From: Eucalyptus grandis
Taxonomy: Eukaryota; Streptophyta; Magnoliopsida; Myrtales; Myrtaceae
Length of the DNA stretch: 64,000 nt
Direction: 5' to 3'
NCBI RefSeq assembly: GCF_016545825.1
Contig: NC_052620.1
Location: 7,502,001-7,566,000, forward strand
Both the position numbers and the translations under genes were made by a program. This document shows, in pieces, positions 11,820 through 23,904 of this stretch (positions are counted from its first letter, which is position 1; each line of letters begins with the position of its first letter). The notes below the pieces were generated by a model. That model ran no database searches. It was given only the letters and a program-made list of their open reading frames with translations, and had not been told where the DNA came from.

Positions 11820-14800
11820 CTACCGTGATTTCAACGCCCTAACAGATTGAAGGAAATGAAGCTCTTCTTTGCACCTGTCGATGATGTCTTTTGTGTCCCG
11901 AGAGGGTTCGGCCAGGCCCATGACAGCTTCCACAGTGTTTGAACTATCACTTTCAACAATCCACCCTCTGCTTTGGCCGAAACTCTGTTCCACATGCGGA
12001 ACTGCACTTCTTCTCACGAAACTCAACCCCTGTAACAGAGTTAGGGCTTTTGCGTGTTGGGGGGAAAGCGCTCGAATCTGCTCCGCAAAGCCGTCGACCA
12101 CCATTCCCGACGAGTCGCGCAGTATACCGGCGGCCGATCCTGAGAAAGGGGACCACGAGGCGTCGATATTCAGCTTCAGCTTTTTCTGTTCGGGTGGTTT
12201 CCAGCTTGTGGGTATGTTTCGAGTAGTGGGTTTCTGGCCTTTCTTTGAGTGCCATCTGCTGAATTTTACTTGCTGCACTAGTGCCAGGTCTACTATGGCT
12301 GTCGGTTTTGGAGTCTTGCCGCGAAAAATCGAGTCATTCCGTGCTTTCCATATGCTCCATAGCACTGCAGCTATTTGTTCTTTTTCAGGTAAGATGTCAC
12401 TCCTTTCAAAAACTTCCAGTAGCCACTTATCAATTCTTGTGATGTTGCTTGGATCAATGTTGATCTGGAGTCGAGGATCTATCCAGATTTTTTTAGTCCA
12501 TTTGCAAAGAAGGAAGAGATGTTCAGTTGTCTCCATGTGTTTGGCGCAGAGAGTGCAATAGGGGTTGGGTAGCATTTTCCTTTTATGCAGGTTCTCTCTT
12601 GTCGGTAAGGCTTCTTGACATAGGCTCCATAGAAAAGTTCTCAATTTTGGAGGAATACCTAATCCCCATATCCTTGTCCAGAGGGATCTCGGCGGCTTAA
12701 AAGAGCAAGTAGCTTGGTTTTGTTATGTTTTTGTGGCCTTTGGATGGTTTGTGTTGTACCCGCTCTTCACAGTGTATGTCCCTGATTTATTACCGATCCA
12801 CAGTAAACTGTCTTTTTTTGGAATCAAGCTTATGGGTGTTGCAAGTATCTCGTTCGCTACTTGTTCTTCGAAAAAATTCAGAACTAAATTTTCCTTCCAT
12901 ACCCGCAAATCTTCATGGATGAGTTCAGCCACCATCACTGGTTCACTTTGGTTACTAGGGCCTCCGAGAACTCCACATTTCAGCCATTTGTCTTCTCTAA
13001 TGTTGATAGATTTGCCATCCCCTACAGACCATTTAACCTCTGGTTCTATGGCTTCTCTTCCCATTAAAATACTTTGCCATCCCCAAGATGGTCGCTGCCC
13101 TTTTCTTGCCTTCCATAAAGTGCCATTTGGAAAATAAATGCCTTTCAAAACTCTGCTCCACAACGCTGAGGGTGTTTTGGCTAGTCGCCATGCTTGCTTG
13201 CCGAGCATTGCTCGGTTGAAGTTTCTCAAATCTTTGAACCCCAAACCTCCCTCGTCTTTTCTGGTTTTCAGTGTTTCCCAATTCTTCCAATGCACTCCCC
13301 TCTTGGAATCACTTTTCTGCCACCAAAAAGAGGCAATTCTCTTTTCTATAGCTTTGCAAATGGATATGGGCAATTTAAAAACAGACATTGCATAGTGCGG
13401 GAGAGCTTGCACAACGCTTTTTATTAGAATCTCCTTTCCTGCTTTTGAGAGTAATTTTTCTTTCCATCCTTCTAACTTGGAGTTTACTCTTGCTAAGATC
13501 CAAGCGAACATCTCCTTCTTTGATTGACCCCACTCTATTGGTATGCCAAGATATTTCCCTGTTTTATCTATAATTGGGACCCTGAGTTGCTGTGCTAGGT
13601 TTCTTTTCAGAGAAGATGGACAATTGCTACTGAAACATACCCCTGATTTGTTTAAATTAACTGCTTGACCCGATGCAAAACAGTACTGATTCAGAATATT
13701 GGCCAGATTTTGGCATTCCACAATAGTCCCGTTCAAGAAAAAGATGGCATCATTAGCAAAGAGTAAATGAGATAGTGTAGGGCAGAACCTGTTTAGCTTT
13801 ATGCCCTTGATGCTTCCATCTTCTAGGGCTTTGTTCATCATCCCAGTCAAAACATTTGCCACTATGATGAATAAATATGGGGAGAGAGGGTCGCCTTGTC
13901 GTAGACCTCTTGAAGGGGTGAAAAATGGAGTAGGCTCCCCATTTATCTTCACACTTAGAGACACCGTTGACACGCATTTCATAATAAGGGATACCCACCG
14001 CTCACAAAAGCCCATTTTCAGCATACAATCCCTCAAAAAGTCCCATTCGATTCTGTCATAGGCCTTCTGCATATCTAGTTTCAATATCGCCTGGAACTTT
14101 TTCTTCCTTCTAGCTATTCTCAATTGATGCAAGACTTCCTGAACTATTAAAATATTGTCTTGAATTTGCCTCCCTTGAACAAAGGCGCTCTGTTCAGGTT
14201 CTATGATCTCTGGAAGCCAAACCTTTAGTCTGTTTGCCATAACTTTTGAGATTACTTTGTAACTGACATTACAGAGACTAATAGGTCTGAATTGGCCTAT
14301 ATTTTCTGGGTTTTTCACTTTTGGTATCAAGGATATATGCGTTCTGTTTAGGAGAGGATCAAAGGAACCTATTTCAAAGAAGTCGTGCACTAACTGGAGC
14401 AGATCCTGCTGAACATTTTCCCAAGATTGTTGATAAAAAAGCCCATTCAGCCCATCAGGCCCCGGAGCCTTTAAGGAACCCATATGAAATATCGTCTGTT
14501 CCACCTCTTCCAATGTGATTGTTGCCATCAGTTTTTCATTCATTTCATCCCTCACTGATCTTGATACCTGGTTAAGTATTGGCTGATAGTTCCTAGGGCC
14601 CACCGAATTGTACAAGTTTTGGTAGAAGGTCCCTATGTGTTGTTTGAGTGCCGCCGGATCCCTGCACCAACTTTGATCTTCCATTTGCAGCATTATGATT
14701 CTGTTTTTTTGTCTTCTTTGTACCGTGGTAGCATGGAAGAACTTCGTATTTTTATCTCCCCATAGCAACCAGTTGATACGTGCTCTCATTCCCCAATATT

Positions 14801-15812
14801 TTTCCTCTTGTTGCCAAAGTTTTTCTATCTCATCAATAACATGCTGTGCTTCATGCTTGCTGGGATTTACAGAGTTCTTGTTTGTTATCTCTGTTAGTTC
14901 CCTGTTCAGCTCCTTGATTCGACGTGGCGCGTTGGCAAATTTTTCCTTACTCCACTTGGCAAGCTCCTTTGAAATATTGTGTACCTTCTTTGAGAAGCTT
15001 GTTCGGCTTAGTGGCGTTTTGTTCCATGTTCTCTTTATAATCGCTTCATAGTCTGGATCTTCTAGCCAGTAGGCTTCAAATCTGAAATCTCTCTTTTTTC
15101 TCTTATTTTCAGGATGCAACACCAAGAGGAGAGGGCTATGGTCTGAGCCGATTGCTGGTAGCGCCTGTACTTCAGCAGCAGGGAAGGTAATTCTCCATTC
15201 CATTGTACATAAGGCTCTATCTAAACGTTTTTTGACATGGGCCTCTCCCTCTCTATTATTGGACCAAGTGTAGGCACACCCTTTGCTGTCCATATCCATT
15301 AGGGAACACTCATTTAATAGATCTCGAAACGCTGCAATTCTATGGTTATCCGCCTCTCTTTTCCCCACTTTCTCCCAAACGTATAATATTTCATTAAAGT
15401 CTCCCATACATATCCACGGGAGAAAGTTTGAAGACTAAATCTCCTTTAACTTTTGCCATAGTTGTAGTCTCTCCCCAAAGTGCGTCGAAGCATGAAGGAA
15501 GGTTATTCTCATTTGATAGCCACTAACTGGATCTGTGCAATCCACATCTATATATTCTTTGGAGCTGTCATTTACCTTTAATGCCACTTCTTCACTCCAT
15601 AATACCGCTAAGCCTCCAGCAATTCCCTCCGGATCTTTTAAGAACATATGTTGGAAATTCAATCTCCTTTTTATTCCCTCCACCATCGTTGCTTTGTTCT
15701 TTGTTTCCATTAAAAAGACCAGGTTGGGCCTTTCAAGAGCCACAAGGGCTCTTAGCTCTTGGAATGTCAGGGGATTGCCCAGCCCCTGACAATTCCAGCT
15801 TATGATTTTCAT
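11820..15812 (-). pseudogene. LINE ORF2: endonuclease - reverse transcriptase - zf-RVT - RNase H, with two in-frame stops
   Basis: A frame of 1330 codons plus stop, interrupted only by TAG at 15435-15437 and TAA at 12723-12725; no frameshift is needed. Domains in order: apurinic-type endonuclease (starts KIISWNCQGLGNP; MGDFNEIL; SDHSPL); reverse transcriptase (FRPISLCNVSYKVISK, QSAFVQGRQIQDNIL, LDMQKAYDRIEW, GLRQGDPLSPYLF); the zf-RVT cysteine block near 12540-12640 (RTFLW ... CTLCAKHMETTEHLFLLC); and a C-terminal RNase H (KLNIDASW, ESDSSNTVEAV). The catalytic FADD box reads FAND: the first Asp codon is AAT at 13752-13754. In RNase H the usual AEA(L) box reads AKAL, replacing the catalytic Glu. 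So besides the stops, two active sites look damaged. Its ATG overlaps the ORF1 stop. Confidence 0.93.
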
Positions 15813-17023
15813 GTCGTCGTCGGTGGCTTATTAGGGCTAGCCACCACAGCCCATTCATTGCCATCTTTAATCAACTGGATTGGGGTCTCCAATAGTTCCG
15901 TATCATCAAGCATAAAAGGCCTTTGTTCTGCTATACATTTCTGTTTTTTTGCCTTATGCACTTTCATACTTTTTTTGCTACTTTTCCCCACCCTGGATAG
16001 AATCGGCTTGTTTGCTTCGAAACATACAATCTGTTTGCCATGATCTGTGGTTTTCAGTGTTGCGTCTGCTGATTTTTCTGGTGGTTCCCCCTCTTCATAG
16101 TTTTCTGCTCTCTTCTTGTTGCAATTTGGAGCTGCTGTGTTTTCAGTTGTATCTCCATCCACTTGGTTCAGTTCATAAGTCATGGGTGGGGCTTCAAGTA
16201 CCGTTTCTTCCACAGTGAACTCATCTTCTAATTTTCCATAGAAAGCGTTCCAGTAGGGGCTATGTTCTTGCACTTCCGTCTTAAGCCATGGACCATATTT
16301 TCCCGCTTTGTTTTCAGCCCAAGCAGTTTGTTCATAAGGGAATTCTTCACAGTTTGTTGCATAGTGGCCAATTTTTCCACATGAATAGCAATAGTGGGGC
16401 AGTCTTTCATATTTGAATTCCACCCAGAGCTTTTTGTTTCCAATATCCAGGATGGCTCCTGATTTTAGAGGAGCTGATAGGTCCACTTCCACACGTACTC
16501 TGCCACTTTTCTGTAGTCCACTGCCCTTTGGGTCCACTTGAATCTCCAGAACTTTGCCCACCTTTTTTGCTAGATCGTTAAAGACATCTTTTAATAGCCA
16601 TCCAGGGGGAATCCCTCCAATGCGCACCCAAAAAGCACAACAAGTATAGTCATAACAGTGCTCTGGGATGTCAGGTACGCATTGTTTGAGAACTAATAGG
16701 TTGTTGTTGAAGGACCATGGCCCTAACTTCAATACTCTCTCTTTTTCCTCCTCCGACTGAAAAAGGAAAGAGAACAAACCTAGTTCCTTTTGTGTGCATA
16801 TCACAGAGTTTGCTTTCCATGCTGTCTTCATAGTTTGACATAACGCTGGGAAGTTGACATTAGGTTTGGAGTAGAGTTTTCCGAAGAGGGTTCTATTACA
16901 TTCTGCTCTTTTTTCAGGGGGAATATCTTTAATCACTTCCACTATATCATTCTCCGACCACAAATGTCCCAGGCTTTTGCATAAAGCTACTAGACGCAAT
17001 TCATTCTCATTTGCCCCTTCCAT
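15809..17023 (-). CDS. LINE ORF1: DUF4283 / zinc-knuckle nucleic-acid-binding protein, intact
   Basis: 404 residues from ATG at 17023 to TGA at 15809, uninterrupted. Residues about 30-170 match the DUF4283 domain found in plant LINE ORF1 and related proteins (GPWSFNNNLLVLKQ, FWVRIGGIPPGWL). A CX2CX4HX4C zinc knuckle lies at residues 212-225 (CYSCGKIGHYATNC). The C-terminal third is polar and low in conservation, with a basic patch (KKSMKVHKAKKQK). ORF1 proteins of this type coat the LINE RNA and help form the particle that carries it to the target. The last bases are ATGA, where the ORF2 start codon overlaps the stop. Upstream of the ATG is about 760 bases of 5'UTR that should carry the internal promoter. 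Confidence 0.9.
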   Translation of the reverse strand: MEGANENELRLVALCKSLGHLWSENDIVEVIKDIPPEKRAECNRTLFGKLYSKPNVNFPALCQTMKTAWKANSVICTQKELGLFSFLFQSEEEKERVLKLGPWSFNNNLLVLKQCVPDIPEHCYDYTCCAFWVRIGGIPPGWLLKDVFNDLAKKVGKVLEIQVDPKGSGLQKSGRVRVEVDLSAPLKSGAILDIGNKKLWVEFKYERLPHYCYSCGKIGHYATNCEEFPYEQTAWAENKAGKYGPWLKTEVQEHSPYWNAFYGKLEDEFTVEETVLEAPPMTYELNQVDGDTTENTAAPNCNKKRAENYEEGEPPEKSADATLKTTDHGKQIVCFEANKPILSRVGKSSKKSMKVHKAKKQKCIAEQRPFMLDDTELLETPIQLIKDGNEWAVVASPNKPPTTT

Positions 17024-17799
17024 TTTCTAGGTCTTCAGGTGCTGATTTTGACTGGGTTAATTTGCTATAGGAAATTGTGATGGATTGAAGGGAGCTCTAT
17101 GGTTGGAAATTGCAGGATTGACAACGAGTTGTGGTATTTCACCCTCAATTCCACCTATTATCTCAGCAAGGGAAAAACAGGGGTTCAGTGCAAAACTTCG
17201 TGAACAACAGAGCCCCAAGGCCGATCAAAACAGTGGTAATCTCCATTCTCAGCAAGGAAAAAACGACAATACAGTTCAACACTCCGTCAGAAGCAAGACC
17301 CCCAAGCCGAACAACACGGGATGATCTCCATCTGCATATTCCAGCCGACACCCATCCGACTACAGAGGAACTTGTCAAACCGGAAAACCTCCATGAAAAA
17401 ATGGCAACATACCGTCGCTCCGAAAGGCCGAACTTCAATCTACGAGGCTTCGACCACGCCCATTCCACTACCGAAGATTCAACCAGATCGGAAGACTACC
17501 AGAGGAAGGAATAGCAACACCCCACCTTGAACTCAGCCAAAATTGCTGGTCACCCAAACTTTATTGAAAACCCCGCTAATGGGTGGCGGTCCTGTTCCAT
17601 TGCTCCGCTCTTCACGATTCTGCGACTAAAAGACGGCATTGAGGGTTCCTGGGAAATGCTTAATGGATCAGTGATTCTTTTGCAAGAAACGTGCTCTTTA
17701 GTAAAAGGGGAAACTCCATGAGAGTTAGGGTTTCTACCACCATGGGTAGGGAAAAACTCTCGACGTCGAGAGAGCTGGAGGAATTGATATCAATTTTAG

Positions 17800-20700
17800 T
17801 TCATTTGTAATTTTGATCAAAGAATTGCAAAATTGCTCATTTTAGCCATTAATGCTCAATTGTGTGTACCTATGGTTTTGGTCCGTTGATTTTTACAATG
17901 TCAATAAGAAACCTATAGATTGTATCTACAGAATTTAATTAGCTTAATTTCGTCAAAATTAGACAATTCCTCCTCAAATCACACGACTTTTCTCTTCAAT
18001 CTGGTCCATAAAGGACTACAAGGATTAGAACCCACAAGGATTTCACGGATTAGAATCGGCAAGGACTAGCCAAAACTAATCAAGAACCAATCAAACCAAC
18101 CAAGTAGGCCGATTTAGACCCTGTCAACCAGTTTTGAACCTTTGGCGATTGGTTTCGAGATCCTCACTATGTCAATTTTATCCCCCTGCCTTGCATTTTC
18201 ATAATTTTACAAATAACCCCTAAATTTTGAAAAATTGCAATTTAGCCCCTAAATAGGCGCTTAAGCACAATTCTTGTTTTACATCCCAATTTTTGCAAAT
18301 TGAACCCATTCAATCGGTCATTCAAGGATGATTAAACTTTTACAATTTTAATTTGGCCCTTAGATCAATTTTTTTACAGTCAAATTAAACCAATGGCCAA
18401 GATCAGCTGATTTGGAACTAGTATAAAAGTATTTTCCCTCCATTTTTTGAAAGATGGCTCATTTTCTATAGAATACTCCTTCTATAAGATCAAATTCTCT
18501 CTCATCTCTCTCTTCCCACCTCTCTCCTCATTTTTCTCTCTATAATCGAATAGGCTTACTACCGATTTAGGCTCGTTGACTACCACCCAACCCTCGTAGC
18601 CATCCTCTCTATCTCCTTGAGTCTCTCGTAACTTGAGACCAGTCGGATGGTGATCAGAACTAATCTGATCACCCAAGCCCCCTCTTTATGCTCCAAACTA
18701 GTTTGATTGGGATCAGTTTCTTCGACCACCTAATTCGGCCATTAGCAGCTACTCAGCAGCCACCCTAGTTGGTTTGATCCATCCCTAGGCCCATCCCGAC
18801 CCATTCATGGTTGGGGTTTCATAGATCGGTCATAGGAATAGCTTCGGTAACCTCTTTCCTCTCCAACACTCGAAGGCCGGTCCATCCTTGGACTTGTTTT
18901 ACTCAATCATCAAACCAGTGGTCTAATCCTCCCCGTGGTGGTTCGTGGGTGATCCAATCTACTCCTTGAAGATCCAATCATGCTCCAATGATGATTATTT
19001 CGTCCGATCACATATCAAAACCAAAGAAAATGCAAAAAGGTAAACACCTCAAACTCAAATCCAATGAGGTGAGATCGGTATATCCGATTGAGGCTAGGGT
19101 TCAAGATTAGATCAATATAAAATACTTAGATCTGATGTTGATGAGCTTGATTGATGATTTGCTTAAGTTGAAGTTCATTAAGATTGAACTTGATGTTGAT
19201 TGGATGAGATTTATGCTAATCCGTAATTTTCGTGCATCCGTGGCATGGTTACTATTTGGCCTGAAATAAGGACTTAAATGAGGTTATTTGATCTTGAGCC
19301 CTTCTAAACTTAGAAAGTATGCTTCGAGACCAAGTCACACGTCTCGAACAGGGGACGTTTGACCCTCAGAAAACACGTCGAAATTTGCTCGATTCTATAG
19401 TAGTTAGATAGGTTTTTAGTTATGTTCTTATTCTGATTCTTATTTTTCTATTTTCATGCTGATTTTCTTTTATTGAGTTTTCCTAAAGTTGTCTAGTTAG
19501 ATAGATATTTGTTCCAAATCATTTCTAGTATGTCCTGCATTTTTTTCTAGATTTTTTAGAGATGTTTTGGTCGGTCAAAATTGCTTGAAATTGAACATAT
19601 GTCAATCGACCATGCACCAATTTGAACTGCATTTTTGTGAAATTGAGCATGTAGATGAATCCATTTAACCTTAGGATCTTCATGAAAATTGAAATACACT
19701 TGTACATTCCAACAATATATGATTCACATGATTTTATTGTTGTTTGGTATGTCAATTGCATGTTCAAATACATGTAGATTTTGTTGCAATTAGAATGTTT
19801 GGTAACATGCATCTGTTTTACCATTTTCATCAAGACTAGGTTTCTATACCTTAATGAGAAATGTTTGTTATTGTGTGTTCTATATGTCAAATTTTTTGTT
19901 AGATTTTTGCTATCCTTAGGTTACTAAAATGGAACATGTTCTATGATGTTGATATTAGATTAGTTACTAAAATCGAACATGTGTGCATTTTATTATGCTT
20001 GTTTGGGTCTCTTAAAGACCAAATCTCGCATTGATGCCTTCTTGACATTTAAAGTGTTCATTTGGTATGTGAATATTATGCATTAATTAGGCTTGTTGCA
20101 CTTTGAAATCATTAAGCATGTGATTCTAGTTTTAAGTCATTTTATGATGTCATTGACTCGTATAATTCTTTTGCATTCTGACTTAGGATTAGATGTTTAC
20201 CCGAATCATTTGTCGCATCCAAGTCTTCATCATATGTGAATTTCATGCCACTTATGTATTGTTTAAGTGGCTTTTGAACTCACAAATGCATAACCATGTT
20301 CTGTCTTTTTTAGGGCTAACATGTATGCTTTCACAAATCTCAATTTTTGACTCTTAATTTGTCCTCGATTGAACTTGGACCCTTCTAGGAAGTCCTAAGG
20401 TTCACTTAAACCTTTCAAATGCCACGATTTTGCAAGATTTGAACCTCGTTAGGCCCACTTTCCATTTTTTTTCCAAGATAGCTTGGACTTGATTAAATTC
20501 GTAACCCTGTTAAGTCAACCTTTTTTGATTCTTATGTGATTTTTTCAATAAGGATTCTTGAGTCAATCCCTAACAGATTTTCTTTCGTCCTTTTATCTTC
20601 ATTGTTGTGAAATTTCATGATTTTTAGAGTTTGTTCGATGGGTCAAATCTTAGTTGTAATAGCTTAATGTCTATTTGTCAATTTCCTGATGCGATAATGT

Positions 20701-21400
20701 GCATTATTAGATTTTTGTAAATTCATGCTTAGCTTTTCTCAGAGAACTTTCTTCATGAAGTTTGTTCCTTATGATGATATGCACGTTGTGTAATTTTCTT
20801 AGGGATAAATCATGAATGGATTATTTTTCAATTTTGCTTAGTTGACTTGCCTTGTCTGAAATGTTCTGTTGTAGATCCTTGTAATGATTGCCTACCTAAA
20901 TTTGTTAGGACAGTTTATATATGAAATTAAGACTCATAGTCTTCATGAAATTTGTTCCAAATTCTTTGATCTTCATTGTCAAAAAATTTCAATAAATGAA
21001 GTGGCCTTTTGGTTGCTTTTTCTCCAAAGTTGATTTGAAATGTTGATTTTGTACATCAAAATGGCTTCGGTTCATGTGATTTGAAATTGAGATTGTCGTG
21101 GTTTGGACCATATTTAAAATGTCTGCGACGTTTGTGGGTGCAATTATGTGAGCCCCAGACTAGCTTTGGCAATTAAATGCGTTCTATAGCCAAGATGTTC
21201 CATTATCTAAGTGTTCTAAAATCTTTCAAATGTTTTGATTTGGCACTGTGGTTGTCGAGGTTTGGCCCACATTTAAAATGCCCACAATGTCTGTGAGTGC
21301 AATTTATACAAGCCCCGAACTAGCCTTGATAATTAAATGTGCTCCTTAGCCAAGACGTCTTATTCTCTGAAAAACCTCATTTTTTATTATCGATAGTTCA
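17800..21400 (+). mobile_element. Copy B of the Tat/Ogre-like element, continuation after the LINE
   Basis: Collinear with copy A 3490-7400. Examples: GTACCTATGGTTTTGGTCCG near 17867; a TATAAAAG box plus CCCTCCATTTTTT at 18422-18450; the conserved line about a tandem pair of GTCGTGGTTTGGACCATAT segments at 21094 and 21247, matching 7121 and 7282. No coding frames. It ends where the Gypsy LTR begins at about 21419, so the part equivalent to 7400-8952 is missing. Confidence 0.65.
18422..18429 (+). promoter_or_regulatory. TATA-like box of copy B
   Basis: TATAAAAG, followed by the same CCCTCCATTTTTT tract and CT-rich leader as in copy A. It is about 1.62 kb from the copy B start once the LINE is removed. 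Confidence 0.45.
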
Positions 21401-21418
21401 AGCTCGAGGTTCAGGGCA

Positions 21419-23880
21419 TGACATCCCCACCCGAACCAAGATTTTCGACAAAAATTCAAAGTAAAGTTATTTTGGACCGGGAAAATCCGGGGGCCATTTT
21501 TGGTTGTGTTTTTGGGATTCAAGTTGGTTCAATTGATGAGGAAAAATCATAAGAGGGACAATGGAACCTTGGCTGAATTTTAGGGACATCAATTGAATTT
21601 ATTTGAAGATGTATTGAATGAAATTGAAGGGATTTAAAGGACAAATGTACAAAATTCGTAGGCCATGGTGGGATGCAACATTTGGGACACTTGAGAGGCT
21701 TGCTAAGAAAGATTTGGGAGAGAGAAAGTGGCTGTGAATGGCTGAGAAGTGGTGGGGGCAGCCACTCAAGTGTTTGGACATGTGTTGAAGCCTTTGGAGG
21801 CCAGTTAGGGTCTCCCCTTCAGCAGCCACCTTCTTCTTCCTCTTGAGCCTTGCTTTCTCCATTGTTGTATTTGTTGGAGAGCTCAAGACCAGTAGAAGAA
21901 CTAGAGGAAGCCATGCCACCATCGCCGTCCAAACCGCCGACCTCTTCCTCCCCTGTTTTCTCCTTCTTCCTCAACTGACCTTTTTTCGAAAACTTGAGTT
22001 GTTCGTTACCTTCTCGTTAGAATCAGCTTTCGTGCCTTCCACCATCGCGCTCAGAAGTCCCAAACCGTTCAGGAGGACCCGACTGCTTGTCGAACGAAGC
22101 CACCGACCGATCCATCCACCGGCCTGAAGTCGCCGCTCGCCAGTCTGTCGGTCTGCCTGGCAACCTGCACTACTCCGCCTGTTTCGACCGTTTCAGCCAT
22201 TTTTCTCCCATTCTGACCCAGCCTCCACCCATCCCAACCACCAGCAAGTCCCCCTTGACCCCCGGGTACCGCCGATCGCCGGCTAACCCCTCGTCGAAGC
22301 TCCAGCCAAGCCCGTTAAGCTCTGTTTCTCCTCCGGCGACCAGTGTTTTAGAGTTGTAGAGGGAGGCAAAGGGCTTTGTTGCTTGTTCTAAGCTTGGGAC
22401 TGCCTTGGATCGTTGTGGCTGTGGTTCCCAAGCATAGCCACCGTCGTCGCCGCCACGTCCATGTCTCTGGCCCGCTTAACCAGTGAGTTTAGCTCATAAT
22501 CCTTCGATTAGTGCTTAAAATTGCTTAGGGTTGGTTTAGTTAGATTTAATTCTAGTTTAGGAGATTTAATTAAGTTGCATTAGCCCTAAGATATGTGGTT
22601 AGATGGATGGATTAAATTATTTTAGCTTAATCTTATTTTATTTGCTTAATGATGCTTATGTGTTTAATTAAGCATGTTTAGCTTTCATTGATTGATTGTT
22701 TACTTTAATTAATGTTTAGATTAATTTATGAATTTAAATTATTACTTATTTAATTCTGAAAATTCACTGTTCACGCGACACTATTCACAAATTACTGTTC
22801 ATGTGCACTGTTCATCCAGAAGTGAAAAATGGTCTAATTTTATGTTTTAATCCTATGAAGTGAATGGATGTGTAAATGCATGGGCATCCACATGAATCGA
22901 GTGATTTTCATAAAAAGGGAAATATGTTTATCCGATGGACATTGGAGATGGACCGCATTTATGAGAAAAGGATGTGAGGGGGGGCATGTTTGTGTGATCA
23001 TTAAGTTGAATCTGTCACCCATTGTGTGTTGGGTATTTGTGCCTGAGTGGCGGTATTTGTGCCTGTGTGGCGGTATTTGTGCCTGAGTGGCGATAATCAA
23101 TCGGAACGCATGATAAGTCGTGCTTGTGTGGCCGTATTTCTGTGTATCAGGTAGATCGTGCCTCTGTGACCAAAATTAATTGGAATGCATGAGTTGAGCA
23201 CATCATTTATGGCGCGCACGCATGAATCGATAACTTGCAAGGTGTGGCAATGGCTAGGTGAGATCGCTTGTGACATGACTTGTATGTGATTGATGAATTG
23301 CATCACCTAATGGTCATGTGCATTGCGTGTATCGTGCTAGCTTGCAACGTGCAGGGTATGGCATATCACGTAAGATTGCATGCAAATCGATGTGTTGGTT
23401 GTTAGTCGTTGCTTTGTTTTATGGGGTGGTTCTAAAGAGATACCCTGAGTCGAGTTGGTGCACTAATCGGGGTTTAAGGCGTGAACTCGCTGAGATTTAT
23501 ACCTCACCACGTCATGGGCTCAACATTTTCAAGTCCTTATATGGTAGCTGTGGAGGACCCAAAGCTCCGAAGTCTATGGAGGTGGAGACCAAAGGATCGA
23601 CAAACGTGTCTAACTAGTTGGTCATAGAACAATTCCCTTTTTGTTGAGCTGGTCTTTTGTAGACAGCCTAGTATTGTATATAAACATGTGTGTTTATAAA
23701 AGTCTTGTTTTGGTTGTGAATTGCTTCTCGTTTTCCTATCCAAATGCTATGTAGTGTTAGGGGATTTGTTTCGCTTCCACATGCGCAATAAAATGAATGG
23801 ATCGATGATAAGTCCTAGGACGTCTCCTTCTATAGACCAAGGAAGGGGATGTGCACACGCTCGAGGTTCGGGGCGTGACA
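21419..23880 (+). repeat. 5' LTR of the degraded Gypsy element (about 2.46 kb)
   Basis: Begins TGACATCCCCACCCG and ends GGTTCGGGGCGTGACA, immediately followed by a spacer and a tRNA-Met primer site at 23894, as in Del/Tekay-type Gypsy elements. It contains a GC-rich, proline-codon-rich block (21900-22450) and a run of three 20-bp units at 23032-23091. The 27 bases at 21402-21428 are nearly repeated at 23859-23885 (25 of 27), so sequence just before the LTR resembles its own end. That makes the left boundary less certain. Confidence 0.6.
23032..23091 (+). repeat. Three 20-bp tandem units in the Gypsy LTR
   Basis: GGTATTTGTGCCTGAGTGGC occurs three times in a row (the middle unit has GCCTGTG). 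Diverged echoes continue to about 23180. Confidence 0.85.
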
Positions 23881-23893
23881 TCCCCGCCTGAAG

Positions 23894-23904
23894 TGGTATC
23901 AGAG
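23894..23904 (+). promoter_or_regulatory. Gypsy primer binding site (tRNA-iMet)
   Basis: TGGTATCAGAG is complementary to the 3' end of plant initiator tRNA-Met and lies 13 bases after the LTR end. It primes minus-strand DNA synthesis in LTR elements. Confidence 0.85.

Larger units (their letters stand above)
11615..17781 (-). mobile_element. Full-length L1-type LINE retrotransposon
   Basis: A complete minus-strand non-LTR retrotransposon of 6167 bases: 5'UTR (17024-17781), ORF1, ORF2, short 3'UTR (11628-11819), and a 13-base A tail (plus-strand T run 11615-11627). It is flanked by an 18-bp target duplication, AATTGATTTCAATTTTAG at 11597-11614 and AATTGATATCAATTTTAG at 17782-17799, with one mismatch. 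It inserted inside copy B, whose sequence resumes immediately. LINEs of this kind copy their RNA directly at the nicked target. Only two stop codons break ORF2, so the insertion is recent compared with its surroundings. Confidence 0.95.

Noticed and set aside
11869..15051. Plus-strand frames opposite the LINE
   Set aside because: They are shadows of LINE ORF2, whose minus-strand motifs are unmistakable.
21843..22359. Proline/serine-rich frames in the Gypsy LTR
   Set aside because: They arise from a GC-rich U3/R block; the frames overlap in different phases and have no recognisable domain.
23032..23091. Regular short repeats resembling a CRISPR array
   Set aside because: Units are contiguous without spacers, in an LTR of a plant genome.
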